Source: Phycisphaera sp. (GTDB taxonomy: Bacteria; Planctomycetota; Phycisphaerae; Phycisphaerales; UBA1924). From it: a stretch of DNA of 64,000 nucleotides. The translations under genes and the position numbers were made by a program. Shown piece after piece: positions 8,337 to 16,570 of the stretch. Location of the stretch: NCBI GenBank assembly GCA_003712165.1, contig RHLH01000001.1:186001-250000 (forward strand). The letters are read 5' to 3'. Positions within the stretch are counted from its first letter, which is position 1, and every line of letters begins with the position of its first letter. Below the pieces are notes generated by a model. The model had not been told where the DNA came from. It did no database searches and was given only the letters and a program-made list of their open reading frames with translations.

Positions 8337-9281
8337 TCAGGCCGTGTCGGCGAGTTCTCGCATCTGGGTGGGGCAGTCGAGGGTCTCGCGGATGGGGCCG
8401 CAGTCCTCGATCCGCTCGATAACGAGGTAGTAGTTCAGGCCCTCTTTGCTCCAGATGAAGATGTTGGGGCTCTTGGGTGCGTCGGGAGTGACGACGTAGG
8501 TCACGCTATCGGCTAGCCCGAGTCTACCTCTGTCTTTCTGGATAAAGAGCGAGATGAAATCGTCGTACTCGGGGAGGCGGAACCTCAGGTGCATGCTGGG
8601 TCCACCGCTGGGGACGCCGCACTTTCCGCCCCGGACGAACTCGATCTCTGTGGCGCCGTCCGCGATGAGATCGGCAAGCGAGAGCTCGGTCCCCACGACA
8701 TTGCTCGTAAACGTGGGCAGCGCTTCCGGGTTCTTGATGGTGAACTTCCTCTGTGTGTGCAGGTTCTCCGTGAAGCAGCGTGAGTGTTCGCGTGCAACAA
8801 ACGTAGCTGCAGCCGTGCGTTCTGTGAGGAATGTGCCTGCGGCTTGCGGGCCGAATGGATTCATCGGCGCGAACTGCTGAAACACAATCGCAGCACTGGC
8901 AAAGAGCAGGAACGCGGCAGCGGCTGCCATCGTGAACTTGCCCCTCGTGCCCGACCAGTAATCGGGCGAACGAGTCTCAGCCGCGAGCGATTCCGGGATG
9001 CTCTCTTCTGGATGGTCACCGAGTTCGACAGCTGACATCGCAGATGCGATCCGATCGCGCAGCTCCGCCGGAGCGGCCTCGCCAGAATCGGTGCTCATCG
9101 TCCTTGCCAAAGCCTGACGGAGTTGACGCTCGGCGTCGAGCCTGGCAACGTCCTCGGGATTGGTTTCGAGGTGGGCCTCGAGGCGGCGCTCGTCGTGAGC
9201 GCTCAGTTCATCGTCGGCGCCGGCGCGCAGCAGGGCAGCCAGATCAAGGCGTTCTTCAGATGGCCTCGGGGTGTCTGTCAT
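8337..9281 (-). CDS. Putative anti-sigma factor (transmembrane)
   Basis: A 314-residue protein with ATG at 9281. The N-terminal part (DDELSAHDERRLEAHL) resembles the helical anti-sigma domain of RsiW-type factors, but the zinc-binding HxxxCxxC signature is absent. One membrane helix (FTMAAAAAFLLFASAAIVFQ) near residue 120 separates it from an extracytoplasmic domain with several Cys residues. The gene lies directly downstream of an ECF sigma factor on the same strand, which is the usual order for a sigma/anti-sigma pair. The extracytoplasmic domain would sense the signal. The function is inferred mainly from the neighbour and topology. Confidence 0.7.
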   Translation of the reverse strand: MTDTPRPSEERLDLAALLRAGADDELSAHDERRLEAHLETNPEDVARLDAERQLRQALARTMSTDSGEAAPAELRDRIASAMSAVELGDHPEESIPESLAAETRSPDYWSGTRGKFTMAAAAAFLLFASAAIVFQQFAPMNPFGPQAAGTFLTERTAAATFVAREHSRCFTENLHTQRKFTIKNPEALPTFTSNVVGTELSLADLIADGATEIEFVRGGKCGVPSGGPSMHLRFRLPEYDDFISLFIQKDRGRLGLADSVTYVVTPDAPKSPNIFIWSKEGLNYYLVIERIEDCGPIRETLDCPTQMRELADTA

Positions 9282-9413
9282 ACCTTGCGTTACCTCGTGT
9301 GCTCTGTCTCGCAGGACCCGAACTCGGCCCATCTGTTTGTCCAACCCAGCCAACCGGTCTCTTGTTCCTCAAACTGCATGAAAAAACGCCGTAACTCCGG
9401 GCCTCGTCATCTG

Positions 9414-9992
9414 TTATTCAGACGCGTCGTTCATGCCCCTGATGCCCAGTTCTTCCATCGCTCCGGGGTCCTCCGCCAGAGCATCGGCAACCATCTTCCG
9501 GGCTCGGTGAAGCCTGCTCATGACCGTCCCTATCGGAACATCCAGGACCTCGGCGATCTCGCGGTACTTGAACCCCTGAACCCCCCACATGATCAGGACC
9601 TGCCTGTACTCCTCCTTGAGCGAATCGACGGCCTTGTGGAGCCGATCGTCGACGTGCTCCCAGTCGAAGCTCGCGCCGTCCCACGCGGGAGGGGGCTCGT
9701 CGGGCAGGGGCTCGCTGGCGGCGTCAGTGTGGAACTCGCCGACGGCCGTGGGAGCCCGGTTTTCTCGCTTGATTGTCGTGTAGAAGGTGTTGTGAGCGAT
9801 GGTGAAGAGCCAGGCGCGCATCCCGCCACCCTTGGCCTCGAACCCGTTGCGGGCCGCGGATTTCAGAGCACGGATGTAGACATCCTGAACGAGATCCTCC
9901 GCCTTCTCGCGGTTCCTCGTCAGATGTATCGCCATCCGGAAGACGGCGTCGAGATGTTCGAGCGCCTCGGCCTCGAACTGCTCGCGGTTCAT
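9414..9992 (-). CDS. ECF-type RNA polymerase sigma factor
   Basis: A 192-residue sigma-70 family protein. Region 2 is seen in HLDAVFRMAIHLTRNREKAE and AEDLVQDVYIRALKS. Region 4 is seen in LKEEYRQVLIMWGVQGFKY and the HTH YREIAEVLDVPIGTVMSRLH. ATG 9992 was chosen because GGAG lies upstream and family similarity begins there. It directs polymerase to a specific regulon and is probably held inactive by the membrane protein encoded just downstream. It is divergent from metG. Confidence 0.92.
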   Translation of the reverse strand: MNREQFEAEALEHLDAVFRMAIHLTRNREKAEDLVQDVYIRALKSAARNGFEAKGGGMRAWLFTIAHNTFYTTIKRENRAPTAVGEFHTDAASEPLPDEPPPAWDGASFDWEHVDDRLHKAVDSLKEEYRQVLIMWGVQGFKYREIAEVLDVPIGTVMSRLHRARKMVADALAEDPGAMEELGIRGMNDASE

Positions 9993-10133
9993 GCTCGGCT
10001 CCTGTTCACCGCTCGGGACGCCCCGGGGTGATGCTCTGCTTCGAACGTAAGGGTAGCTCCCAATAACTCGCCGGAGCCGAACAACCCAGAACCGAGCCCG
10101 AAGCGGGCACCACCGGCACCTACACTCAGAACG

Positions 10134-11819
10134 ATGAGCACCTATTACGTCACCACACCGATCTATTACGTTAACGACAGGCCCCACATCGGGCACTGCT
10201 ACACGACCCTCCTTGCCGATGTCGCGGCTCGCTTCCAGAGACTCCGCCTGGGCTCGCCGGGCGATGTCTTCTTCCTTACCGGTACGGACGAGCACGCCGA
10301 GAAGGTCGTTCAGTCCGCCTTAGACAACGACATGAGCCCGATCCAGTGGGCCGACCGCAACGCGGAGGAGTTCCTCAAGGCATTCGGGGCGATGGGCTTC
10401 ACCAACGACGACTTCGTGCGCACGACGGAGGATCGTCACAAGATAAAGGCATCCGCATATATCCAGCAGCTTGTCGACTCGGGCGACATCGAACTCGGTG
10501 ATTACGAGGGCTGGTGGGACGCCTCGCAGGAGGAGTACGTCCCCGAGAACACGGCTCGCGAGCATGGCTACAAGTCGCCCGTGACGGGCCGAGAGCTCGA
10601 GAAGCGCACGGAGCAGAACTATTTCTTCAGGCTCGACAAGTACGAGAGCTGGCTCAAGGAACAGATCGAGTCTGGCGCGATCCGTGTGCTGCCCGGTGCG
10701 CGCAAGAACGAGGTTCTGGGCCGAATCCGTCAGGGGCTGCAGAAGGTGCCAGTCTCTCGGAAGATCAAAGAGGGCGACACGGACTGGGGCATCCGCATGC
10801 CCAACGACCCGGAGCACCGGATCTATGTGTGGATCGAGGCGCTGTGCAACTACCTGACCACCGTTGACACCGACGAGCGCGAGCGGTTCTGGCCCGCCGA
10901 CGCCCACGTGATGGCCAAGGACATCCTCTGGTTCCACGCGGTGATCTGGCCAGCGATGCTCAAGGCGCTCGATAGGCCCGCGCCCAAGACGGTGTACGCG
11001 CACGCGTACTGGATCCGCGAAGGCCGGAAGATGTCAAAGAGCCTCGGTAACTTCATCGAGATCGAGCTCCTCGAGGCGTACTGCAAGAAGTACTCGACCG
11101 ACGCGGTGCGCTGGTACCTGCTCACACAGGGGCCGCTTGGTGCCAACGACGCGGACTTTGCGCACGAGCATTTCGTAGATGTGTACAACGCGGATCTGGC
11201 CAACAGCGTGGGCAACTCGATGAGCCGGGTCGGGAACATGATCGACAAATACCTTGGCGGCGAGCTGACGATGCTCTGCAACGGCGAGTTCGGATTCCCC
11301 GGGGGCTCGGCGCTGCAGACGGCGCGCACGGCGCTGGCCAACGCGGGCAAGCCGGTCGACGACCCAGACAGGACGTTCCACTTCCCAGAGATCACCAAGG
11401 CAGCGGTCCTGCGCGCGATCGCGGCGGCGGACGCGTTCGAGGTCGACGAGATGGCGCGCCAGGGGCTTGCGGTCGTGCGGGCGGTTGACGAGTTCATCAG
11501 CTACGCGGCGCCCTTTACGCTCGCCAAGCAGTTCGACGAGCTCGAGGACGGGCCGCACGCGCTGGCGACCATTCTCTATAGCTGCGCCGAGTCGCTCAGG
11601 ATCGCGAGTCTGCTGCTGGCGCCCGCGATGCCGACCAAGATGGGCGAGCTGTGGGAACGCTGGGGCTGTGCGCCAAAGGCGGGTGTTCCGCTCGCGGAGC
11701 TCGCCGAGTTCGGCGGTGCTCACAAGCTCGAGAGGGGGCAGAAGATCACGAAGGGTGAGGCGCTCTTTATGCGCGCAGACGCAAAGGAGGAGCCGCCCTC
11801 AGCGGGTAAGGGCTTGTAA
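10134..11819 (+). CDS. metG: Methionyl-tRNA synthetase
   Basis: Charges tRNA-Met with methionine. The HIGH signature is HIGHCY near residue 18 and the KMSKS loop is KMSKSLGN near residue 302. The anticodon-binding helical domain follows. At the connective-peptide position where many MetRS have Cys-based zinc knuckles the sequence reads WWDASQEEYVPE with no Cys, so this is a zinc-free form. The C-terminal EMAP-like tRNA-binding domain found in long MetRS is absent; the protein stops at 561 residues. It is followed after 21 bases by the globin gene. Confidence 0.95.
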   Translation: MSTYYVTTPIYYVNDRPHIGHCYTTLLADVAARFQRLRLGSPGDVFFLTGTDEHAEKVVQSALDNDMSPIQWADRNAEEFLKAFGAMGFTNDDFVRTTEDRHKIKASAYIQQLVDSGDIELGDYEGWWDASQEEYVPENTAREHGYKSPVTGRELEKRTEQNYFFRLDKYESWLKEQIESGAIRVLPGARKNEVLGRIRQGLQKVPVSRKIKEGDTDWGIRMPNDPEHRIYVWIEALCNYLTTVDTDERERFWPADAHVMAKDILWFHAVIWPAMLKALDRPAPKTVYAHAYWIREGRKMSKSLGNFIEIELLEAYCKKYSTDAVRWYLLTQGPLGANDADFAHEHFVDVYNADLANSVGNSMSRVGNMIDKYLGGELTMLCNGEFGFPGGSALQTARTALANAGKPVDDPDRTFHFPEITKAAVLRAIAAADAFEVDEMARQGLAVVRAVDEFISYAAPFTLAKQFDELEDGPHALATILYSCAESLRIASLLLAPAMPTKMGELWERWGCAPKAGVPLAELAEFGGAHKLERGQKITKGEALFMRADAKEEPPSAGKGL

Positions 11820-11840
11820 CCAATCACGAAGGAGTGTGTG

Positions 11841-12248
11841 ATGGTCGCGGTGAATCTCAGGCTGAGCGAATCGGGCGGCGAGCCCGAGAAGGGTGTGACC
11901 CAGGACCAGATATCTGAGCTGGTTGACACGTTTTATGAGCAGGTCCGCGGCGATGACCTGATCGGGCCCATCTTCGACGAGCACGTCCGCGACTGGGACC
12001 ACCACCTTGAGAAGATGAAGCGATTCTGGTCGTCGGCTGTCCTTCGGACGGGCACGTACTCGGGGCGACCGATGGAGGCGCACAGGCGCCTGCCCGGGCT
12101 CGAGCGCCGGCACTTCGATCGATGGCAGTCGATCTTTACGAGAGTGACCGACGACGTGGTGCCTGATACGGCCCACGTGTTCCAGGATCTGGGACGCCGG
12201 ATGGGCGCCTCGATGATCATGCGGCTCCTGATCGACGAGGACGGGTGA
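11841..12248 (+). CDS. Group III truncated hemoglobin
   Basis: A 135-residue haem protein of the TrHb3 class. Characteristic segments are LVDTFYEQVRGDDLIGPIF, DWDHHLEKMKRFWSSAVL, TGTYSGRPMEAHRRLPGL and HFDRWQSIF, whose His is the likely proximal haem ligand. ATG 11841 is preceded by AAGGAG at 6 bases. Group III globins bind oxygen or nitric oxide; the role is not firmly established in most bacteria. The stop codon abuts the GTG of the HAD gene, so the two are co-transcribed, probably with metG. Confidence 0.93.
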   Translation: MVAVNLRLSESGGEPEKGVTQDQISELVDTFYEQVRGDDLIGPIFDEHVRDWDHHLEKMKRFWSSAVLRTGTYSGRPMEAHRRLPGLERRHFDRWQSIFTRVTDDVVPDTAHVFQDLGRRMGASMIMRLLIDEDG

Positions 12249-12911
12249 GTGCTCGACTGCGACCTGATCATCTTTGATTGTGACGGCGTGCTCGTTGATA
12301 CGGAGCCCGTGACGAACCGGTTGCTCGCCGAGTGCCTGACCGAGATCGGCTGGTCTGTGACGACCGAGGAATCGATCGAGCGTTTCAAGGGTCGCGACCT
12401 GAATGTGATCCGCGCGGAGGCGGAGGCTGTCGTCGGGTACGAGCTTCCTGATTTCCTGCCGACGTACCGCGCGCGGATGTTCGAGACGTTCGAGCGCGAG
12501 TCGGTGGATGTGATCGAAGGCGCGATGGAGCTGCTCAATGTGCTTGATGAGACTGGGTCTCATCTGCGTTGTGTTGCATCGAACGGGCCGCAGAACAAGA
12601 TGGTCGCATCGCTGACGAGCGCGGGTTTGATCGGGCGTTTCGATCACGAGGGCGAGCCCAGGATCTACAGCGCGTACGACATCGAGGTCTGGAAGCCCGA
12701 GCCCGATCTTTTCCTGCACGCGGCTCGTGAAATGGGCGTGGCGCCCGAGTCTTGCGTGGTGATCGAGGACTCGTCCAGCGGCGTCGAGGCGGCGCTCCGC
12801 GCGGGCATGCGTGTCGTGGGGCTCGCGGGTTTGACACCGGCCCATAAGCTGTCGGAGGCGACGCACATCATCGGGAGCATGCACGAGTTATTGGCTGCTC
12901 TGGATGTCTGA
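12249..12911 (+). CDS. HAD-superfamily hydrolase (beta-phosphoglucomutase/phosphatase-like)
   Basis: A 220-residue HAD subfamily IA protein. Motif I is FDCDGVLVDTEP with the nucleophile and acid Asp pair, motif II is CVASNGP, motif III is the Lys in EVWKPEPDLF, and motif IV is VVIEDSSSGVEAA. A helical cap lies between motifs I and II. These enzymes dephosphorylate small sugar phosphates or isomerise hexose phosphates; the substrate cannot be read from sequence. GTG 12249 follows the globin stop directly. Confidence 0.9.
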   Translation: MLDCDLIIFDCDGVLVDTEPVTNRLLAECLTEIGWSVTTEESIERFKGRDLNVIRAEAEAVVGYELPDFLPTYRARMFETFERESVDVIEGAMELLNVLDETGSHLRCVASNGPQNKMVASLTSAGLIGRFDHEGEPRIYSAYDIEVWKPEPDLFLHAAREMGVAPESCVVIEDSSSGVEAALRAGMRVVGLAGLTPAHKLSEATHIIGSMHELLAALDV

Positions 12912-12988
12912 AAAGAAGCGGTCCCTGGCTGCCGATATAGTGTCGGTGCACCCGGCGCGTGACGCGCGGGTGTGATTGGAGCTTTCGT

Positions 12989-13252
12989 ATGTCACACTAC
13001 ATCGGCGAAACCTGCGTCGGAACCAAGGACACCGCGTGCGTCGAGGTCTGCCCCGTCGACTGCATCCACCCGACCAAGGACGAGGACGACTTCGAGGAGC
13101 ACGATCAGCTCTACATCGACCCGGACACGTGTATCGACTGCGGCCTGTGCGTCGACGAGTGCCCCGTCAAGGCGATCTACCCGGAAGAAGATCTGCCGGA
13201 AGAGTGGAACAAGTACATCCAGATCAACATCGACTACTACGCGAACAAGTAA
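12989..13252 (+). CDS. 7Fe-type ferredoxin
   Basis: An 87-residue electron carrier. The N-terminal cluster CVGTKDTACVEVCPVDC has the C-x7-C-x3-CP spacing of a [3Fe-4S] site, and the second set CIDCGLCVDECP binds a [4Fe-4S] cluster. This is the FdxA-like arrangement. ATG 12989 is preceded by GGAG. It stands alone, followed by a terminator hairpin shared with the convergent gene, so its redox partner is not visible here. Confidence 0.92.
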   Translation: MSHYIGETCVGTKDTACVEVCPVDCIHPTKDEDDFEEHDQLYIDPDTCIDCGLCVDECPVKAIYPEEDLPEEWNKYIQINIDYYANK

Positions 13253-13285
13253 GGCCGACGTACGGCGCTGGCTGCATTGATTGAG

Positions 13286-13315
13286 CAAAACCTCTCCCAG
13301 TCGGGAGAGGTTTTG
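13286..13315. terminator. Bidirectional terminator
   Basis: A 13-bp perfect stem CAAAACCTCTCCC/GGGAGAGGTTTTG with loop AGTC lies between the ferredoxin gene (plus) and the convergent gene ending at 13351 (minus). The A/T arms give a U run on either strand. Confidence 0.8.
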
Positions 13316-13350
13316 TTATGCGCGTTCTCATTGTGGAGTGGCCCGTTTAG

Positions 13351-13926
13351 TCACGCCGCCTTCTTGCGCTTGTGCGTGATGCCCTCACGGGTGCGGACGT
13401 TGGCGGGCGTGTCTGGCTTCTCGCTCCAGTCGTCGGCGCCGGGGAGGTTGAGTTCGCTTGCGAGTGTCTTGCGGTAGCCCAGCAGGCGGACGACTTCGAG
13501 GACATCGGTCCAGTTCGGGTAGTGCTTGTTGTTGGCTGCCTTGAAGGTCTCGATCGCTTTGAGGAAGAGGAACTGCTCGGCGTTCATCTCGCCTTCCTCG
13601 GCGGCCTTGACGAAGTCGGTGAGGCGTCGGCCCGGGCCGCGTCTGCGTTCGAGGCCTGAGGCGCGTGTGTCCACGACGCTCTTGCGGCGGTCGGGGCCTG
13701 TGTATCGCTGCTCGGTTTCGGCGAGCCTGGGTTCGTTGGGTTCGTTCTTGGATGCGTCCGGGGTGCTCTCGCCCATGGCGAGCAACTCGTCGAGTTCGCT
13801 GGCGTAGTCGTCATCGAGCTGGTCGTCAGTGTCGGCTTGCTCGCCCGACTCGAGGCGCTCGATGGCCTCCTCGTCGAGGTGTTCGTCGAAGCTGTCGAAG
13901 TTGTTCTGCGCGTTGCGGTTGCCCAT
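13351..13926 (-). CDS. Hypothetical soluble protein with acidic N-terminus and basic C-terminus
   Basis: A 191-residue protein with GGGAG 9 bases before the ATG. Residues 1-65 are strongly acidic. A central basic block contains YTGPDRRKSV and GLERRRGPGRRLTDF, and the C-terminal helical part (KAIETFKAANNKHYPNWTDV) ends in Lys/Arg. There is no signal peptide or membrane segment. The WTDVLEVVRLLGYRKT segment looks like a compact helical domain that may bind nucleic acid or protein, but I cannot name a family. It is followed on its own strand by the ferredoxin-side terminator. Confidence 0.65.
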   Translation of the reverse strand: MGNRNAQNNFDSFDEHLDEEAIERLESGEQADTDDQLDDDYASELDELLAMGESTPDASKNEPNEPRLAETEQRYTGPDRRKSVVDTRASGLERRRGPGRRLTDFVKAAEEGEMNAEQFLFLKAIETFKAANNKHYPNWTDVLEVVRLLGYRKTLASELNLPGADDWSEKPDTPANVRTREGITHKRKKAA

Positions 13927-13981
13927 CTGCCAGCTCTCCCTACGGAGCCTGCTGGCGAGGATCGCCGAAAAGGCTCACGGA

Positions 13982-14227
13982 TCAGAGGTCGTCGTCATCC
14001 TCATCATCGTCGTAGTCTTCGTTGGCGCTCGGCTCGTCGTCGAAATCGTCGTCGTAGTCCTCGTCGTAGTCCTCATCGTCGTCGTAGAAGTCGACGCCGT
14101 CCTCGTCGTCATCATCGTCATAGTCGCCCATGACGGGCTGAGGCCCGAGAACATCCTTCTGCTCCTGTTCCGGGTCGAGAACGAGCAGGTCCGTGTCGCT
14201 ATCGGTCTGTGGGTTCATGAGCAGCAT
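13982..14227 (-). CDS. Very acidic Asp/Tyr-rich small protein
   Basis: An 81-residue protein whose second half is almost entirely Asp, Glu, Tyr and Phe (DYDDDEDDDDL at the end). The start is taken as ATG 14227, with GGAGA upstream; an internal ATG three codons on is an alternative. Such proteins are usually disordered and may bind cations or basic partners. It precedes the 13351-13926 gene on the same strand and could share its transcript. Function unknown. Confidence 0.5.
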   Translation of the reverse strand: MLLMNPQTDSDTDLLVLDPEQEQKDVLGPQPVMGDYDDDDDEDGVDFYDDDEDYDEDYDDDFDDEPSANEDYDDDEDDDDL

Positions 14228-14369
14228 GGTCAAGGTCTCCGCGGGGGCGTCCTTATATCGGGTGGACGTGCAACGGCGGTAGGGTAACGCGATCTGGGGC
14301 GTCGTCAACGTGTTTCTGTGATGTGGTGGCTCACGCCCGGGGGCGTGGCGCGCCGACGGTACAATCGGC

Positions 14370-14828
14370 GTGCCAGACTCACTACCGACAACCCCGGCAA
14401 AGCAGGTTCCCAGCAGGGACGAGATACCCTGGAACACGCGCGCGTGCCGACCGCTGGCGGGCGTGGCTGCTTTGGCGCTGCCGGGGCTTGGCCACGCGGT
14501 GCTCGGGCTGCCCAGGCGGGGCGTGATGATCGCGGTGGGTGTCCTCGGGTTGATCGCGCTCGGTGTCCTGGTCGGCGGGCTCGACGCGGTGGACTCGCGC
14601 GACGACCGGTGGTGGTTCTACGCCCAGGCGCCGGCGGGGCCGATCGTGTTCGTGATCGATTGGGTTCACCAGTCGCTCAGGGAAGCCGGCGGGGTCGTGC
14701 AGGGGCTCGGGCGGATGAACGAGCTGGGGATGCTCTGTGTGGCGCTGGCGGGGATGATGAATTTTGTCGCTGTGATCGACGCGGCGTTTCCACCGATGCG
14801 AAGAAGGTCTGAGGGAGCGAAGCTGTGA
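14370..14828 (+). CDS. Small integral membrane protein (DUF6677-like)
   Basis: A 152-residue protein starting at GTG 14370. Hydrophobic helices are LAGVAALALPGLGHAVLG, GVMIAVGVLGLIALGVLVGG, and a C-terminal one around LGMLCVALAGMMNFVAVID. The pattern Pro-Gly-Leu-Gly-His in the first helix resembles small membrane proteins common in planctomycetes. No catalytic residues are recognised. The stop overlaps the next start (TGATG), so the pair is translationally coupled. Confidence 0.65.
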   Translation: MPDSLPTTPAKQVPSRDEIPWNTRACRPLAGVAALALPGLGHAVLGLPRRGVMIAVGVLGLIALGVLVGGLDAVDSRDDRWWFYAQAPAGPIVFVIDWVHQSLREAGGVVQGLGRMNELGMLCVALAGMMNFVAVIDAAFPPMRRRSEGAKL

Positions 14829-15076
14829 TGCCCCTGCTCGCTCAGTGGCGCGTCTTCATGGAGCCCATGCCCGCGCACGGGTACGAGTGGCTCCTGCTCG
14901 CCCCGATGGTGGTGCTGTTGTCGCTTGCGTACAAGGCGGTGCGCTGCGAGAACATGGAGCGGTACTGGAAGTCGTCGGCGATCATGTCGTTGGTGGTGAT
15001 CGGCGTGCTCGTGATTTTGACATTCGTGGGGTGGGGGCTCGTCGAGCTGATGGCGATGCTTCCCGCGAGCGCCTGA
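14828..15076 (+). CDS. Small two-helix membrane protein
   Basis: An 82-residue protein with two predicted membrane helices (WLLLAPMVVLLSLAYKAV and IMSLVVIGVLVILTFVGWGL). The basic, Cys-containing loop between them (RCENMERYWK) is probably cytoplasmic. It is coupled to the preceding membrane protein by a TGATG overlap, so the two probably act together. Unknown function. Confidence 0.65.
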   Translation: MPLLAQWRVFMEPMPAHGYEWLLLAPMVVLLSLAYKAVRCENMERYWKSSAIMSLVVIGVLVILTFVGWGLVELMAMLPASA

Positions 15077-15080
15077 AGAA

Positions 15081-16520
15081 CTAACGCGGCGTGTAGCGTG
15101 AGGCGCTGGCCTTGTGCGGGTTGTCGAGATTGATGACCATGTAGCGCAGCGCGTCGGCGGCGTGGTCTGGGCCGTCTTTCACCGGGTCCATCGATACTGG
15201 GTTGTCGGGCGGGTAGTGGTACTGCTGGAGCGCCTCGATCAGGTGTGTGCAGCGGTTGTGGATGAAGAGCGTTGGGTCGCCCGAGGCGGGTTTGAGTCGG
15301 GAACTGACGAGCGCGATGCCTTCTGCGATGCGTGATGGGCGTGCCTTGATCGTGAGGCCGTGCTGGGTGAGGACCGCGATGTCGCTCTTGCCTGTCTGCC
15401 CGGAGCGTTGTCGTCCCGCTGGATCGACGCCGACCCAAACCGGGAATTGGTCGCTGTCGGCGAGCGCTCTTGCGTGCGAGGCGAGGACGATCTCCTTCTC
15501 GACGCGTTCACGGATGACGGTGATGACCCCGGTGATCGAGACGCTCGCCCACAGGATGACGGTCGGCGCTCGGAAGCCGAAGTCCATGCCGGCGATGAGT
15601 GTTGTGCCGGCGCTCTCGGGGTTGGTACTTACAACGTGGAGCTTTGGGTCGAAGTCCGGGTAGACGCAATCGGATCTTCTGGGTTCGAGGCAGAGCATCT
15701 CGGCGTTCCAGACGGGGAGCGAGACGCGTCGCTTCATCGAGAGTGCATCTCCGACTGCGATATGGCCAGGCTCTCTGCGCTGCTTCGCGCTGCCGCCACA
15801 CTCGGGGAGCAGCGGGCAGTTGTCGTCGCTCTCGTTTGTGCACTCGTGCGCGTCGGTGCAATGCTCGAGCACATCGACAACGCCCCATTTAAAGACTGCG
15901 CGTGAGTGGTCTTCCGCGTCTTTGACCAGTCTCGACATCATGCCGAAGGGCTGGTGCATGGTTGAGAGGCACTCGATCGAGCCCGGGACATGGATGCAGC
16001 CGCACCGGGCGGACCTGGTGACGAGTTGGGCGGCTTCCCAGATCTTCGGGTCGAAGAGATCGACCTCGTCGCATCGGAGTTTCTGAACGCGCGTTCCTCT
16101 GACGGAGGCCTGGCTGGCGGCGAGCAGTTCGACACGCGAGCCTGTTGTCAGGCGAAGGCGTTTGTCGGTCATTCGGCCTTCGACCAGCGGAGCGAAAGGG
16201 TCGCGCGCGAAGAGGTTACGCAGGTGTTCGTGCATGCGTGAGGCCTGCTCGAGGCTGCCTGCGAGGATACGGATCTCGATGCCGGGCTTGAACGCGAGAT
16301 CGAGCGCGGTGGCGAGTGCGCCGAGGAATGTCTTGCCCCCGCCCCGGTTGGCCCAGACGAGCGCATCGCGCGGCTTGTTCTGTTCGAAGAACGCGTGGCA
16401 GAGGTAGTCGAACGGGGCGCTGTTGCCGTCGATGATCGGTGAGCGCGGGATGGTGATGGACAGCGTGTCGACGAGCCACGCGTGCAACTCGTTGGGTGTT
16501 TCTGGTACGGAATCGAACAA
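15081..16520 (-). CDS. Phage-type large terminase (packaging ATPase plus RNase H-fold nuclease)
   Basis: A 479-residue protein with the full large-terminase layout. The ATPase has Walker A ANRGGGKT (57-64) and Walker B KLRCDEVD (Asp151, Glu152). The RNase H-like nuclease has acidic residues in AGMDFGFRAP (Asp313), VGVDPAGR (Asp366) and GPDHAADALRY (Asp452, Asp456). Between the domains are four cysteines (221, 227, 235, 241; C-x5-C-x7-C-x5-C) that could bind zinc. TTG 16520 is chosen because AGGGAG lies 7 bases upstream and no ATG is near; the frame upstream only shadows the acetyltransferase gene. All active-site residues appear intact, which argues against decay. It is the last gene of a four-gene operon with no portal, capsid or small-terminase neighbour, so its substrate DNA and partner are unknown. 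Confidence 0.9.
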   Translation of the reverse strand: MFDSVPETPNELHAWLVDTLSITIPRSPIIDGNSAPFDYLCHAFFEQNKPRDALVWANRGGGKTFLGALATALDLAFKPGIEIRILAGSLEQASRMHEHLRNLFARDPFAPLVEGRMTDKRLRLTTGSRVELLAASQASVRGTRVQKLRCDEVDLFDPKIWEAAQLVTRSARCGCIHVPGSIECLSTMHQPFGMMSRLVKDAEDHSRAVFKWGVVDVLEHCTDAHECTNESDDNCPLLPECGGSAKQRREPGHIAVGDALSMKRRVSLPVWNAEMLCLEPRRSDCVYPDFDPKLHVVSTNPESAGTTLIAGMDFGFRAPTVILWASVSITGVITVIRERVEKEIVLASHARALADSDQFPVWVGVDPAGRQRSGQTGKSDIAVLTQHGLTIKARPSRIAEGIALVSSRLKPASGDPTLFIHNRCTHLIEALQQYHYPPDNPVSMDPVKDGPDHAADALRYMVINLDNPHKASASRYTPR

Positions 16521-16570
16521 ACGGATGCTCCCTGCGGGGGAGTCGTGTCGGCGTGCTGGGTTGGGTCGGA

